DNA of 11,093 bases from Cyanobacteria bacterium UBA7694 (GCA_002482705.1 DLGM01000213.1:1-11093), one strand, 5' to 3'. Counted from the stretch's first letter, positions 1 to 8,400 are shown. Notes: generated from the sequence alone by a model not told the origin. Program-made: numbers and translations.

Positions 1-1785
1 AAACAAGCTGTATCTAACCAAGTAAAAGTACAAACTGACAAATTAGAAGCCCAGCAAGCCGCAGGCACCAGCCCCAAAGGGGGGGTGAGCAACGAAGAGC
101 TTACCAATAAAATTCTGCGTCTCCAAGAGATTGAGAAGGCCGTTACTGAGAAGGTCGACAAGGTTAAAGGCCATCTGGATGAGGTAGCTGGCACTTATGA
201 CACAGAGATAGCCCGCCTTGATGCAATGGAAAAAAGCCTTCCCAAAGAGGGCACCACGCAAGCACGACAGTTTATTGCTCAACAACGTGAATTCTTGGAA
301 CAACAAAAAACATTTGCAACAACAGGCGTTCCTCCAGCAGGAATGACTCCTGGCCAGTTTAGAGAGAAAATCATTGCGAACCAATTCAGTCGTCAATTTG
401 TCTTTGACAACATGGAGCTGGCCAATAGCAACCCAGATCACCGTGCAGCGATTACGGGAGCCTTGGAACAAACCCTTCAGCAATGGGGTTCAGGCTCAGG
501 AATGTCAGCCCGAACATTTGGTACCAAACTTTCCGAAAACCTCAGCGCTCGGGGAGTCAATATTAACCAATTGACTTATCCCCCTTCCTGGACAAGAGGG
601 CCGTCTGCAAGAGGTGGTTCTGATAACAACGGCCAGACCACTTCCAATGCACCTGGCTCAAGCGTCGATGCACCGCCAGTCACAGACGAGCACACTACTA
701 AGCCCTCGATTACAGGGGATGGATCTGAGAATTTGATTGTCAGACATGCAATAGATGTTGGTCAAGATGCAACGAACACTGGCAATGAAACGCTAATGAC
801 CGCACAAGCCAGCTACGAAGCACGCATGGCCGTGAAAAAAGCTGAAGGAGAACCGCTTTCCGAGGAAGAGATTGATCTGGGAAACCACTACCAAGCGCTA
901 CCAGCACAATTGCCATCCTTTGATCCAGATGCTGTGATGTCACCACCTCCAGCGGAAACGATCACAGCTCTGACGGGATTATTGAGTGAATATACCAACT
1001 CTGAAGATCCAAATGCCTATTTCAATAACGTCGTGACACCTATGGCCCAAACATTCAGCCAAATTGACAACAATTTGCTAAATATGATGCAGGAAATCAG
1101 GCCACAGTTGCAACAAGACACCCAAAGCTTAAATAGTTCGGTAGACGAACGCACTGCCCTCCGTGCAGAAATCGCACTCCGGCAAGCAGAAGTGTCTCAC
1201 GCATCTAAACAAGCTGTTGCTGAAGCCGATGCACTTGCTGCAAGCCTAGATTTGTCTCCCAAACCCACCAAAGCGGGCAACGAACTGACCTCTGAACTGA
1301 TCAGTGACTTCCTGAAAACCATTCAGCAATTAGGTGCCGATACACGCAAGCTAATTTTGGCACGCATGGCGGTGCAAATGCTCGATCGGGTGATTGGAGA
1401 ACGGTACAAAGCCCAAGCTGATGCAGCCAATAAATACCACAAAGAAGCCCTCGACAAAATGATTCAGAGCTTCCGAGACCAAATTGAAACCAGCATCCAA
1501 CAGGCAGAAGCGACCAACAACTCAGATGGTCAGAAGCTGGCAGCCATGAGTGGTGAACACTCAGGGATTATGGGTGATGCCAATATCCGTAGTAAAGTCG
1601 AAGAAATCCTCGACCGTACCATGGATATTAGCCCGCCCCTCATGACCGACAATCAAAAGAGTGAAATTCTCAATCAGCTCTTTGATGGCGATCCATCCAA
1701 CGATACAATGGGTCTCATGGGAATTGTCAACAACTTCGAATTACAACGCCGTACCCTTATGGCACGTGGCGTAAGCATGAATTAA
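1..1785 (+). CDS. Hypothetical helical/coiled-coil protein, 5' end outside the window
   Basis: The frame is open from base 1 to the TAA at 1783-1785, giving 594 residues without a beginning. The first 28 codons already read as the same Lys/Gln/Glu-rich helical protein, so the gene very likely starts before the window. A GTG at 85 is possible but has its G-run directly against the codon, with no spacer. Visible layout: a charged, probably coiled-coil N part (about residues 1-110); a globular part with Phe/Gln-rich helices (about 115-195); a Ser/Gly/Pro/Thr/Asn-rich linker (about 195-243); and a second long helical stretch (about 375-505) rich in Ala, Gln and Glu. The tail contains a short acidic DGDPSND segment near residue 563. 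No signal peptide or membrane segment is visible in the part present. I do not recognise the family. It converges on the flagellar run but need not be functionally linked. Existence of the gene is sure; function is unknown. Confidence 0.85.
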   Translation, partial: KQAVSNQVKVQTDKLEAQQAAGTSPKGGVSNEELTNKILRLQEIEKAVTEKVDKVKGHLDEVAGTYDTEIARLDAMEKSLPKEGTTQARQFIAQQREFLEQQKTFATTGVPPAGMTPGQFREKIIANQFSRQFVFDNMELANSNPDHRAAITGALEQTLQQWGSGSGMSARTFGTKLSENLSARGVNINQLTYPPSWTRGPSARGGSDNNGQTTSNAPGSSVDAPPVTDEHTTKPSITGDGSENLIVRHAIDVGQDATNTGNETLMTAQASYEARMAVKKAEGEPLSEEEIDLGNHYQALPAQLPSFDPDAVMSPPPAETITALTGLLSEYTNSEDPNAYFNNVVTPMAQTFSQIDNNLLNMMQEIRPQLQQDTQSLNSSVDERTALRAEIALRQAEVSHASKQAVAEADALAASLDLSPKPTKAGNELTSELISDFLKTIQQLGADTRKLILARMAVQMLDRVIGERYKAQADAANKYHKEALDKMIQSFRDQIETSIQQAEATNNSDGQKLAAMSGEHSGIMGDANIRSKVEEILDRTMDISPPLMTDNQKSEILNQLFDGDPSNDTMGLMGIVNNFELQRRTLMARGVSMN

Positions 1786-1786
1786 G

Positions 1787-1840
1787 CGCTCATGCCAAAG
1801 GCCTGGCAAAGATTATTTGTCAGGCCTTTAAAAATGAGCG
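1787..1840. repeat. Stem-loop just after the plus-strand gene
   Basis: AAAGGCCTGGCAAA (1797-1810) pairs with TTTGTCAGGCCTTT (1816-1829) across a GATTA loop. This is a 14-bp stem with a single G-T wobble. An outer pair, CGCTCAT (1787-1793) with ATGAGCG (1834-1840), can extend it past an internal loop. The stem is not followed by a T-run on either strand, so on its own it is not a textbook intrinsic terminator. It begins two bases after the stop codon at 1785, so it may protect the mRNA 3' end or back up the next hairpin. Confidence 0.7.
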
Positions 1841-1874
1841 ATAAAAAAAGCCCAGAATTCTGGGCTTTTTTTAT
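1841..1874. terminator. Bidirectional intrinsic terminator
   Basis: This is a perfect 34-nt palindrome. GCCCAGAA/TTCTGGGC (1850-1865) is flanked by seven A on the left (1843-1849) and seven T on the right (1866-1872). Read on either strand it gives a GC-rich stem followed by a T-run, the intrinsic terminator pattern. It sits between the plus-strand stop at 1785 and the minus-strand stop at 1884-1886, so it can end both convergent transcripts. The stem has almost no loop of its own, so the RNA hairpin would open a few central A-T pairs. Confidence 0.9.
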
Positions 1875-1883
1875 ATGTTGGGC

Positions 1884-2573
1884 TTAGATATAACCACCGG
1901 GGCGAATCCAATTGTAGAGAAAATCGGGAATCGCATCATTTACTTTTTTATCGGCAGCAGCAATTGAATCACGCAACATATTACGCGCTTGGGCATTTTT
2001 ATCGCCCTTGATCTGTCCCAAAGAATTATAGGCAGAGCCAATCACATCTCTGAGCGGTCCATAGCCATTTCCAAGATTACTTTTGTCCCAAGCCGCTAAA
2101 AGCTCAGTCCCTAAGAAATCAGTCACCTTTTGCTTTCCTTCGGGTGACGAATTATAAATGTCCAACATTTTCTCAATACCTGTAGAACCTTGTCGGAAAA
2201 GCAGAGATAAATCAGGCGTATCTCCGGTTACTTTAATCGAAGAAATGATAGCTTTTGCAGGAGCTGAAACGGGTTTATTAAACTGCATATCAGCAGGATT
2301 AAAGACTGGGGATTTTTGAGCCGAGATCGTAATACCTGAATGATCACTGGTTAGCTCTTTAATCAGGTCAGCCTCTGCTGCATCAATTTTATTATCTTTT
2401 AAGATGGCTGCTTTAATTTGAGTTGCATCCTCGGCTGTAAGAGGAGTTTTAGCATTGCGAGTGTTAATCGTCTTAAGAGTACGAAACGCATCCATATTCA
2501 GGTTTGTGACTTTGCCATCCATAATTGAGGGAGAGATCCTTTCTAATTGGGTCAACACTCGTAATATACCCAT
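1884..2573 (-). CDS. Hypothetical protein with degenerate EF-hand-like segment, last gene of the fliD run
   Basis: This 229-residue protein has no recognised family. Residues 45-74 form two helices around D60-N-K-I-D64-A-A-E67. The spacing recalls one EF-hand or a 'KDGKID..E'-type helical repeat, but a full 12-residue calcium loop is missing, so metal binding is not claimed. Residues 125-229 look helical and amphipathic, ending in a Trp/Pro/Gly-rich tail. No signal peptide or membrane segment is seen. The ATG at 2573 is the first ATG after an in-frame TAG, but it has no clear Shine-Dalgarno sequence. The ATG at 2522 is an alternative, with an AAGGA about 14 nt upstream, which is rather far. 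It starts 46 nt after fliT on the same strand, with no terminator visible between them. It is therefore probably co-transcribed with the flagellar genes and ends at the palindromic terminator. Role unknown; a flagellar accessory function is inference from position only. Confidence 0.8.
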   Translation of the reverse strand: MGILRVLTQLERISPSIMDGKVTNLNMDAFRTLKTINTRNAKTPLTAEDATQIKAAILKDNKIDAAEADLIKELTSDHSGITISAQKSPVFNPADMQFNKPVSAPAKAIISSIKVTGDTPDLSLLFRQGSTGIEKMLDIYNSSPEGKQKVTDFLGTELLAAWDKSNLGNGYGPLRDVIGSAYNSLGQIKGDKNAQARNMLRDSIAAADKKVNDAIPDFLYNWIRPGGYI

Positions 2574-2619
2574 AAAAGGCCACTAAGCTGCAAGGATAAA
2601 GCCAAGCTGTGATTAAGAT

Positions 2620-2991
2620 CTAATTAAGCTGATCCGTATCGAGATAGTGAGCTGGAGGGGGTTCATCCCAGGTATTGGAGTACGCCGACACCGCAACACG
2701 ACCATGATCGGCCTGCTGTAACTCATTGCGCAGCACATTGCGCATCGCCATAATCTGGTCGATATGCCCCTGATCAAGGGTGAGCAATAATTCAAGGCGA
2801 GCAGCCAGCTCTGGGTACTCAGCCAACCCCTCAGGCCCACATAGACTGTGCAACCGGGCAATCACCTGATCGCGCTGATCCAGCAAAGGTGCCAGCGCAT
2901 CAAACTGACTGCCATCCACCACGTCCCCCAACTGCCGGGTCAAAGCCTCAAGGGCCGTGATACACAGGGCCAGTGCCCCCTTATCCGGCAA
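2620..2991 (-). CDS. fliT: FliT-like flagellar export chaperone
   Basis: This 123-residue, all-helical cytoplasmic protein has the size of FliT, which in characterised bacteria binds the filament-cap protein FliD and escorts it to the flagellar export gate. The segment FDALAPLLDQRDQVIARLHSL (residues about 30-50) has the spaced Leu plus 'R-D-x-V/L-I-x-x-L' pattern of FliT helices. A second amphipathic helix (about 62-95, EYPELAARLELLLTLDQGH onward) follows. The C-terminal 30 residues are polar and probably flexible. The start is a TTG at 2989-2991, chosen because GGAGG (3000-3004) lies exactly 8 nt upstream and no ATG or GTG is as well placed. The gene overlaps the end of fliS by 11 bp, so translation is probably coupled. 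FliT sequences diverge strongly, and the assignment leans partly on the fliD-fliS-fliT gene order. Confidence 0.8.
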   Translation of the reverse strand: MPDKGALALCITALEALTRQLGDVVDGSQFDALAPLLDQRDQVIARLHSLCGPEGLAEYPELAARLELLLTLDQGHIDQIMAMRNVLRNELQQADHGRVAVSAYSNTWDEPPPAHYLDTDQLN

Positions 2992-3481
2992 AGTTCAAGC
3001 CTCCGGGGGTAGAACCCTCAAACTGGCCATTGGCACGCATTTGCGCCACCATCTGTGCCGCTTCATCCCAGGCACTGCGCAGATTGTCGAGCAGGCCAAT
3101 GACCTCGTTCAGGGGTGCAGGATCATGGGCCAAGTTCCCTTTTACCAGTTGGCGGTAAATATAGTCATAGAGATTGCTCAAATTGACAGCCATTTCGCCC
3201 CCGAGATCGCGGTCCAGCACGCTCATCAGTTCAAGCACAATGGCTTCGGCTTTGAGAATATTGCCATTGGCCGTATCCAGTTGTTGATCCTGCAAGGCCT
3301 GTACCGCAATTTGTAAAAAGCGAATGGCTCCTTCATACAGCATGACCACCAAGCGTTCCGGGGTCGCCGTTTCAATGTGAGCCAGTTTATAACTTTCAAC
3401 CCGGGCCGCCACCTCGCGGGGCAAAGAGGTCACCGGGCGGGACGGTTGGGTACTCAAAGCAGATTGGAGCGTCGGTTGCAT
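2981..3481 (-). CDS. fliS: Flagellar export chaperone FliS
   Basis: FliS binds the disordered C-terminal region of flagellin in the cytoplasm, prevents premature polymerisation and delivers it to the export apparatus. This 166-residue product shows the family hallmark 'Y-K-x-x-x-I-x-T-A-x-P-E-R-L-V-V-M-L-Y-E-G-A-I-R-F-L' around residues 31-55. It is followed by the long helices typical of the four-helix FliS fold, including NILKAEAIVLELMSVLD (74-90) and LSNLYDYIYRQLV (101-113). It is longer than the usual length of about 130, with about 25 extra N-terminal residues and a 16-residue Gly-rich tail. The ATG at 3481 is preferred over an in-frame GTG at 3487. An AGAGG just upstream, overlapping the fliD stop codon, is properly spaced for the ATG, whereas the GTG would lie inside it. 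Only nine bases separate the fliD stop from this start, so coupled translation is likely. Confidence 0.96.
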   Translation of the reverse strand: MQPTLQSALSTQPSRPVTSLPREVAARVESYKLAHIETATPERLVVMLYEGAIRFLQIAVQALQDQQLDTANGNILKAEAIVLELMSVLDRDLGGEMAVNLSNLYDYIYRQLVKGNLAHDPAPLNEVIGLLDNLRSAWDEAAQMVAQMRANGQFEGSTPGGLNFAG

Positions 3482-3490
3482 AAACACCTC

Positions 3491-5284
3491 TTAGCGGTTG
3501 GTACGGTTGATCAAGCTGGCCAAAGAACTCTGCTGCCCCTGCAAGCGGGTGAGGGTCGTTTCCATGGCCTGAAAACGGGCCTCCAGCAGTGCGCGGCGGG
3601 TACTGAGACGGTCGGTGAGGGTATTGACCCGGTCATCCAGGTTATCAATCCGTTGCTGGGCTGCTTTTTCACGGCCTGCCAGCAAGCCCGTGGCATTGCT
3701 ATAACCATCAAAATAACTTTTAAAACGGGTGAAGATGCCCTCGGTGCTTTCCGCTTCGCGGGCTCCAAAAATTTCTGCCACACGGGTTGGCGTGTCACGC
3801 AAAGCAGTACGCAGCTTGTTTTCATCAAGGGTCAATTCGTTGGTGGTACCCGGTAGGCTGCCAATGCTGCCTGTATTAAAACCCAGTTCAACCAGCGTGC
3901 CAGCACCATTGCCTTCGCTCAAACCGGTCACCGTGCGATTTAAGAGTTGTGAAAGCTGCGACAAAACGCCCACGGTACTGGCATCTCCCAGCAACAGGCC
4001 TTTGGTTTTACTCTGCACATCGTATTTGGTCAGTTCGCGTACCTTGGCAACCAAGCCATTGTACTGGGTAATAAACTCTTTGGCGGCTGTCACCGTTTTC
4101 TCGGTATCGGTGTCAATCGTGACCGTTAAGGTTTTCCCTACTTCGGCCTGTAAGAGATCGAGAGTCACACCTGTCAAAGCCGCCGGGCGCACCCCCGTAT
4201 TGCTGTTAAAAAACTCCGGGCTACCCCCATTGATACTGACTTGGGCACTCTGGCCCAGTTGCAGGGAAGCTGGAGCCTGGAGCCCCAAGGCCGCGGCCAA
4301 GTTGCCCGTATCACTCAGGGTAATGCTTTCCGGCCCCTGCTGTTTGCGGGTCAGAATCACCTGCCCCCCACCCAGCGCCGAAAAACTGGCGCTGACGCCG
4401 GCCGCCGAGCTATTGATTCGGCTGATGATATCAGCAATGGAGTCGTTGGCAGCATTGTAGCTAATCGGTTCGCCATTAATGGTCAGCAGACCGCTGGTCA
4501 CGCTTTGAGCGAGGTTGGTCGCCCCCTCAGAGCCATCCAGATTGCGGTCGGTACGCACCCCGTTGATGGCTGCCGTGCTGCGCAGTGTATCGGTATCACC
4601 GTTATAAGTTGCGGTATTGAGGCGCAACACGTTCCAGAGGTTACTGGTCCCACTGGCCAAAGAAATAGGGGTGGCACTGGCCAGTTCAACCACCAGCCCA
4701 CCACTGTCCGGCACCAAGGAAGCGGTGACCGCCCCCCCGGTGGCGGTGCCAATGGCGCTCAGCACATCTCCAAGGGTCTGGCCACTGTTGATCACCATCA
4801 ACTGGCCGTTGATATACAGGGTCCCTTCGCTGATCGGCTCTTGAAGGCGTGCCTGGGTGTTTAAATCGCTGAGAGCGGTATTGTTATACGTAAGCAGATC
4901 CGCATTGGCGATGCCGCCAAGGGTATTGCCCTGCCCCGCTCCTGTTGCTGATTGTACACGGGTTGCGGTTGCCAAACGGGCCACTTCAATGGTAGCACTG
5001 CCGGTATTGGCATCTCCGCTGGCAGTCATATTCAGACGCCCCGTTTCAGAAACGGTGGTCTTGCGGCTGCTCAGGGTTGTGAGCTGAGTCATGGCAAAGG
5101 CTTTGTCTTCCAGGGCAGCCATGCGGTTGCGCAGGTCTTTAAAGGCATCCGCCTGTTGCTGAATTTGCGTTTGCTGGCGCACAATTTGTGTAATTGGGCG
5201 GGTTTCAAGCTGCAGCAATTGATCAATAATACCGGCAGTATCCAGGCCAGAAGCCAAACCGCCAAAGGTAATCCGTGAAACCAT
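3491..5284 (-). CDS. fliD: Flagellar hook-associated protein 2 (filament cap) FliD
   Basis: FliD forms the multimeric cap at the tip of the flagellum, under which exported flagellin folds and inserts. The 597-residue product begins MVSRITFGGLASGLDTAGII, the conserved FliD_N start, followed by the long helix to about residue 65. The variable, Thr/Ser/Gly-rich middle contains two hook-IN-like repeats, each 'L-x-I-N-G-x...S-I/L-x-D-I/V-I/L-x-x-I' (about 154-202 and 265-313). The FliD_C region runs from about 370 to 590, with 'FITQYNGLVAKVREL' (404-418) and a terminal coiled coil (about 540-595). It lacks a cleavable signal peptide, as expected for export by the flagellar type III system. The start at 5284 is supported by the conserved N terminus and by GAGGA 9 nt upstream; the frame can be read further back to 5389, but without family support. 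Near-consensus sigma-28 promoter elements lie 24-50 nt upstream. fliS and fliT follow directly. Confidence 0.97.
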   Translation of the reverse strand: MVSRITFGGLASGLDTAGIIDQLLQLETRPITQIVRQQTQIQQQADAFKDLRNRMAALEDKAFAMTQLTTLSSRKTTVSETGRLNMTASGDANTGSATIEVARLATATRVQSATGAGQGNTLGGIANADLLTYNNTALSDLNTQARLQEPISEGTLYINGQLMVINSGQTLGDVLSAIGTATGGAVTASLVPDSGGLVVELASATPISLASGTSNLWNVLRLNTATYNGDTDTLRSTAAINGVRTDRNLDGSEGATNLAQSVTSGLLTINGEPISYNAANDSIADIISRINSSAAGVSASFSALGGGQVILTRKQQGPESITLSDTGNLAAALGLQAPASLQLGQSAQVSINGGSPEFFNSNTGVRPAALTGVTLDLLQAEVGKTLTVTIDTDTEKTVTAAKEFITQYNGLVAKVRELTKYDVQSKTKGLLLGDASTVGVLSQLSQLLNRTVTGLSEGNGAGTLVELGFNTGSIGSLPGTTNELTLDENKLRTALRDTPTRVAEIFGAREAESTEGIFTRFKSYFDGYSNATGLLAGREKAAQQRIDNLDDRVNTLTDRLSTRRALLEARFQAMETTLTRLQGQQSSLASLINRTNR

Positions 5285-5307
5285 GGTTAAAAATCCTCGC
5301 AAGGTAC

Positions 5308-5334
5308 TTATCGGCTGGGTCGGCCCGGTGCTTA
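5308..5334 (-). promoter_or_regulatory. Sigma-28 (FliA) type promoter for fliD
   Basis: On the minus strand, GCCGATAA (5315-5308) is an exact match to the -10 element recognised by the flagellar sigma factor FliA. Exactly 11 nt upstream lies TAAGCACC (5334-5327), whose first three bases match the TAAA core of the known -35 pattern TAAAGTTT-N11-GCCGATAA. The predicted start is near 5301, leaving a leader of about 16-20 nt that contains the fliD Shine-Dalgarno GAGGA (5294-5298). fliD, fliS and fliT are classic late flagellar genes, which fits. The -35 match is partial, and the -35 lies inside an inverted repeat. Confidence 0.7.
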
Positions 5335-5350
5335 AACACCGGGCCGACCC
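5317..5350. repeat. Perfect 14-bp GC-rich inverted repeat upstream of fliD
   Basis: GGGTCGGCCCGGTG (5317-5330) is perfectly complementary to CACCGGGCCGACCC (5337-5350) across a CTTAAA loop (5331-5336). It lies 66 nt after the stop of the propeller gene and 33 nt before fliD. Neither strand has a T-run after the stem, so it is not a standard intrinsic terminator, although it may stop or stabilise the upstream transcript. It contains the -35 element and most of the spacer of the sigma-28 promoter. In read-through RNA, CCCGCAA (5357-5351) could also pair loosely with TTGCGAG next to the fliD Shine-Dalgarno. Confidence 0.9.
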
Positions 5351-5416
5351 TTGCGGGATGATTCTATAAAACGAAGCGGACGAACCCAAACCGTCATCAG
5401 TACAGGAGAGGGGCGA

Positions 5417-8400
5417 TTAATCGAGGGTCATCGGTTCAATGGTCACTTTTTCGACTTCGGCTATCCCGGAGATATCGTATTCAACCTGATCACCTGTGAC
5501 CCCACGATTCATGACAAAGGCAATGATCAGTGACTGGCCAAACCGATCAGCCAAAATATCTTCCGGCGGCGGGAAGGTTTTGATCACCGTGCCTGATTTT
5601 TCGAGCCCCATCAAGACCAGTGAAGCCCGAACGGATTTCATCAAGCAGTTGTCCATCAGCGTGATATGTACTTCCGCACCCTGCATGCCCTCATGTTCAG
5701 CCTGTCGGATCAGGCGCTTATCGAGGGGGGTATAGTGTGTTGTCAACTTATCCACCAATTGTTTCACGCTGATTTCACCGGTCTTGGCAATCGGGGGCAA
5801 GAAGACGTCGTTGCCCATGTGGTAGGACCATAAAATATCGCCCTCAGGGGAGATTTCGGCCAACTGGCGGTGGTTATTGTAAGTGATCAGGGTATTGCCA
5901 TTGTCAAGGCGCTCGGCCTGGGTGGGATTGAGCAATAATTCGCGCTCTTTGCCCCCATAGAGCCAAACGATCCGCCCATTGAGATCCACTTCTAAAACGC
6001 GATTATTGCGGGTATCGGCGATCAGGGTATGGCTATTGGGTAAACGCGTGGCATATTCGGGGGCAAACAGTTGGTCAGCGCCTGGGGTGGCCCGGCGGCT
6101 GCCATAAGACCACTGCAAATTGCCGCTGCGATCGATTTCACGGATACTGTTGAGCATCGAATCGACAAACAAAATATGGCCATTAGGCAGTTCTTCGACA
6201 TATTGGGGTGAGGAAATTTGCATTGCTTTTTTAAATTCCCAGAGAATACGGCCCCGTCCATCAAGTTCAACCAAACGCTTGTTTTTTTGATCGGCAATTA
6301 ACAGTTTACCCATCGCCGTGCGGGTAACACTGCGCGGCCCAAGCAGTTCACTGCCCTGGGGACCTTTATGCTCACCAATGACCTCTTTATCGGTCCGGGA
6401 CACCTCGAGAATCCGGTTATTGCCCGTATCAGCAATTAACAATGTTTTTGGCGTTTCAATCACAAAGGTAGGTCGGGACAGGGTCTGCCCCACTTCAAAA
6501 CCATAGTGCCAAATCACTTCGCCCTGACGATTGACGCGCACAATACTATTGTGGTGGCGATCAACACAAAAACGCCGCAGTTTGGGCAGTTCGACGTCTT
6601 CCTTGAGATAAATCTCAGAAGGCTGGAAGGTTTCGACCACTGACTCTTGGACACTGCGGGCCTGCTGACGGCGTTCGGTAATTAAATTGCGCAGACGATC
6701 TGCCGCCAAGGCACTCAACAGGTTGGGATCTTCCTCTTCTTCTAAGGAAGAGGGGTTCGCCTCGGATTCAGCCCGCAGACGATCAGCAATCATGCGCTGC
6801 ATGCGCTTAAAATTGATCTTTTCAGAAAGGCGTACAGGCTTAATATCCCCATGTTCAATCCGGATAAAGACCTTGCGCACATTGCCAAATTCATCAGTAA
6901 CCGTTTGCCCTTCCTGCATTTGCGGCTGCAAGGTCAGATCGTCCATAAGGGAGTGCCAAATCAGCTTTTTCTGGACGGGCATAATTTGGATCAATTTATG
7001 GTCATCCAAAATCACGATATCTTTGTTGGGCAAACGAATCATTTTTAACGGGCGAATAATGCGGAAATCGTCGTCCATGCCCGTTTGCCAATAAATACAC
7101 TCATTGACAATCTGCCCACCGGCATCAATTTCAAGCAGGCGATAATTGCCCGCATCTAGAATCAGGGTGTGTTCATTGGGTAAGCGCTGGGCAAACATGG
7201 GGCGCTTAAGGCCTAGATTTTCACCCCAGGCGGCCAAGACGTCGTGTTTCTTAATTTCAACAACGCGATCATTGCCTGTATCGGCAATCAGATAGGTGTC
7301 ATCGTGAGTGCGTTGAATATCAGAGGGGGTGTGGAGATGGCCCTTTTCTTTACCGGGTATCCCTTGAATACCATACTCCCAATGAATTTCGTGATCGCGG
7401 CCAATTTCGAGCACCCGGTGATTGCCCTGGTCAACAATTAAGAAACGTTCTTCCGTGCCATCTTCAGGGATATAATAAGTGGCGCGCACCGGTTCATTAA
7501 GCTGATGTTTACCCGATTTGTGGCTGGTCAAAGACCAGAAGATTTTTCCGCGCTGGCCCAATTCATAGACATTGTTGCCATCGCGATCAGCAACCAGAAT
7601 ATTCTGATTGGGCAACCACTGCATATCCACTGGATATTCACAGGAGAGCTGATCTGGATCCAGGTGCCAAGCAATATATTTAAAGGGATTTAGCTGCATC
7701 AAGCGCAATCCCTGTGGATCGGGAATCGCAATATGTCCATAAGGCAAATTGGCCGTAGCTTCTGCCGAAGCCAACCGGCGTTTACGGGCCCGCTCGGGAT
7801 TGTCAATTTCAAAACCACAGGTCTGACAATCCCAAGCCCCCAGCAAGGCCTGACGACAACTGGGGCAGTGGGTCGGCACCACTTTAAAGCCCTCTTTGGC
7901 CAACGACTCTTTGAGGTCGAGCATCATCACAATCGCATCGCGCAGGATGACGGTTTTTAAACCTTTACCTTCGAAGATTTTGTCGATTTGCACAATTGCG
8001 GAATCAAAGTCTTCGAGTTCTTTACGGATTTTTTCTGCCTCTTCTTTGAGGCGGTCTTGAACATCTGGTTGTTCGGCCAAATCAATTTGGGTTTGTTGGG
8101 TAAAAGTGCCCACCAAAATATCGACAATCTCTTGAACTGCCTCTGGGGGCAAACTGACGTGGTTGGCCTTAACGGGCGTGCGATTCACCTCATCACTGTC
8201 TTTATCGCGACGGGTAATCGCAATTTCCATGATTTGGTGTTCGACCTCCATGATCGTGGGGTCTTCCTCCGGTGGGCCCGTATCTTTGGTTTTGTTGGAG
8301 ACAGGCTTTTCAGCATCTGCGGCCTCATCAGCTTCAGCGGCTTTTGATTTGGAGCGCTCAGGGGGAGCCTCTTCTTCTTCCATGCCCATGGCCGCCCGGA

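Noticed and set aside
85..87. GTG as the true start of the first gene
   Set aside because: The same frame is open to base 1 with similar helical composition, and the G-run touches the codon without a spacer, so the gene more likely begins upstream of the window.
1948..1955. Second GCCGATAA on the minus strand
   Set aside because: It lies inside the 229-aa gene, encodes Ala-Asp-Lys in frame, and has no TAAA-like sequence at the correct distance (1967-1974).
3377..4864. Plus-strand open frames opposite fliD and fliS
   Set aside because: They lie antisense to clearly conserved genes, lack ribosome sites and give low-complexity Arg/Ser/Pro-rich products typical of shadow frames.
5317..5350. The inverted repeat as a standard intrinsic terminator of the propeller gene
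   Set aside because: The stem is strong, but no T-run follows it on either strand.
5285..5389. Longer fliD starting at 5389
   Set aside because: The extra 35 residues lack family resemblance and would read through the palindrome and sigma-28 site; the conserved FliD N terminus begins at 5284 with its own ribosome site.
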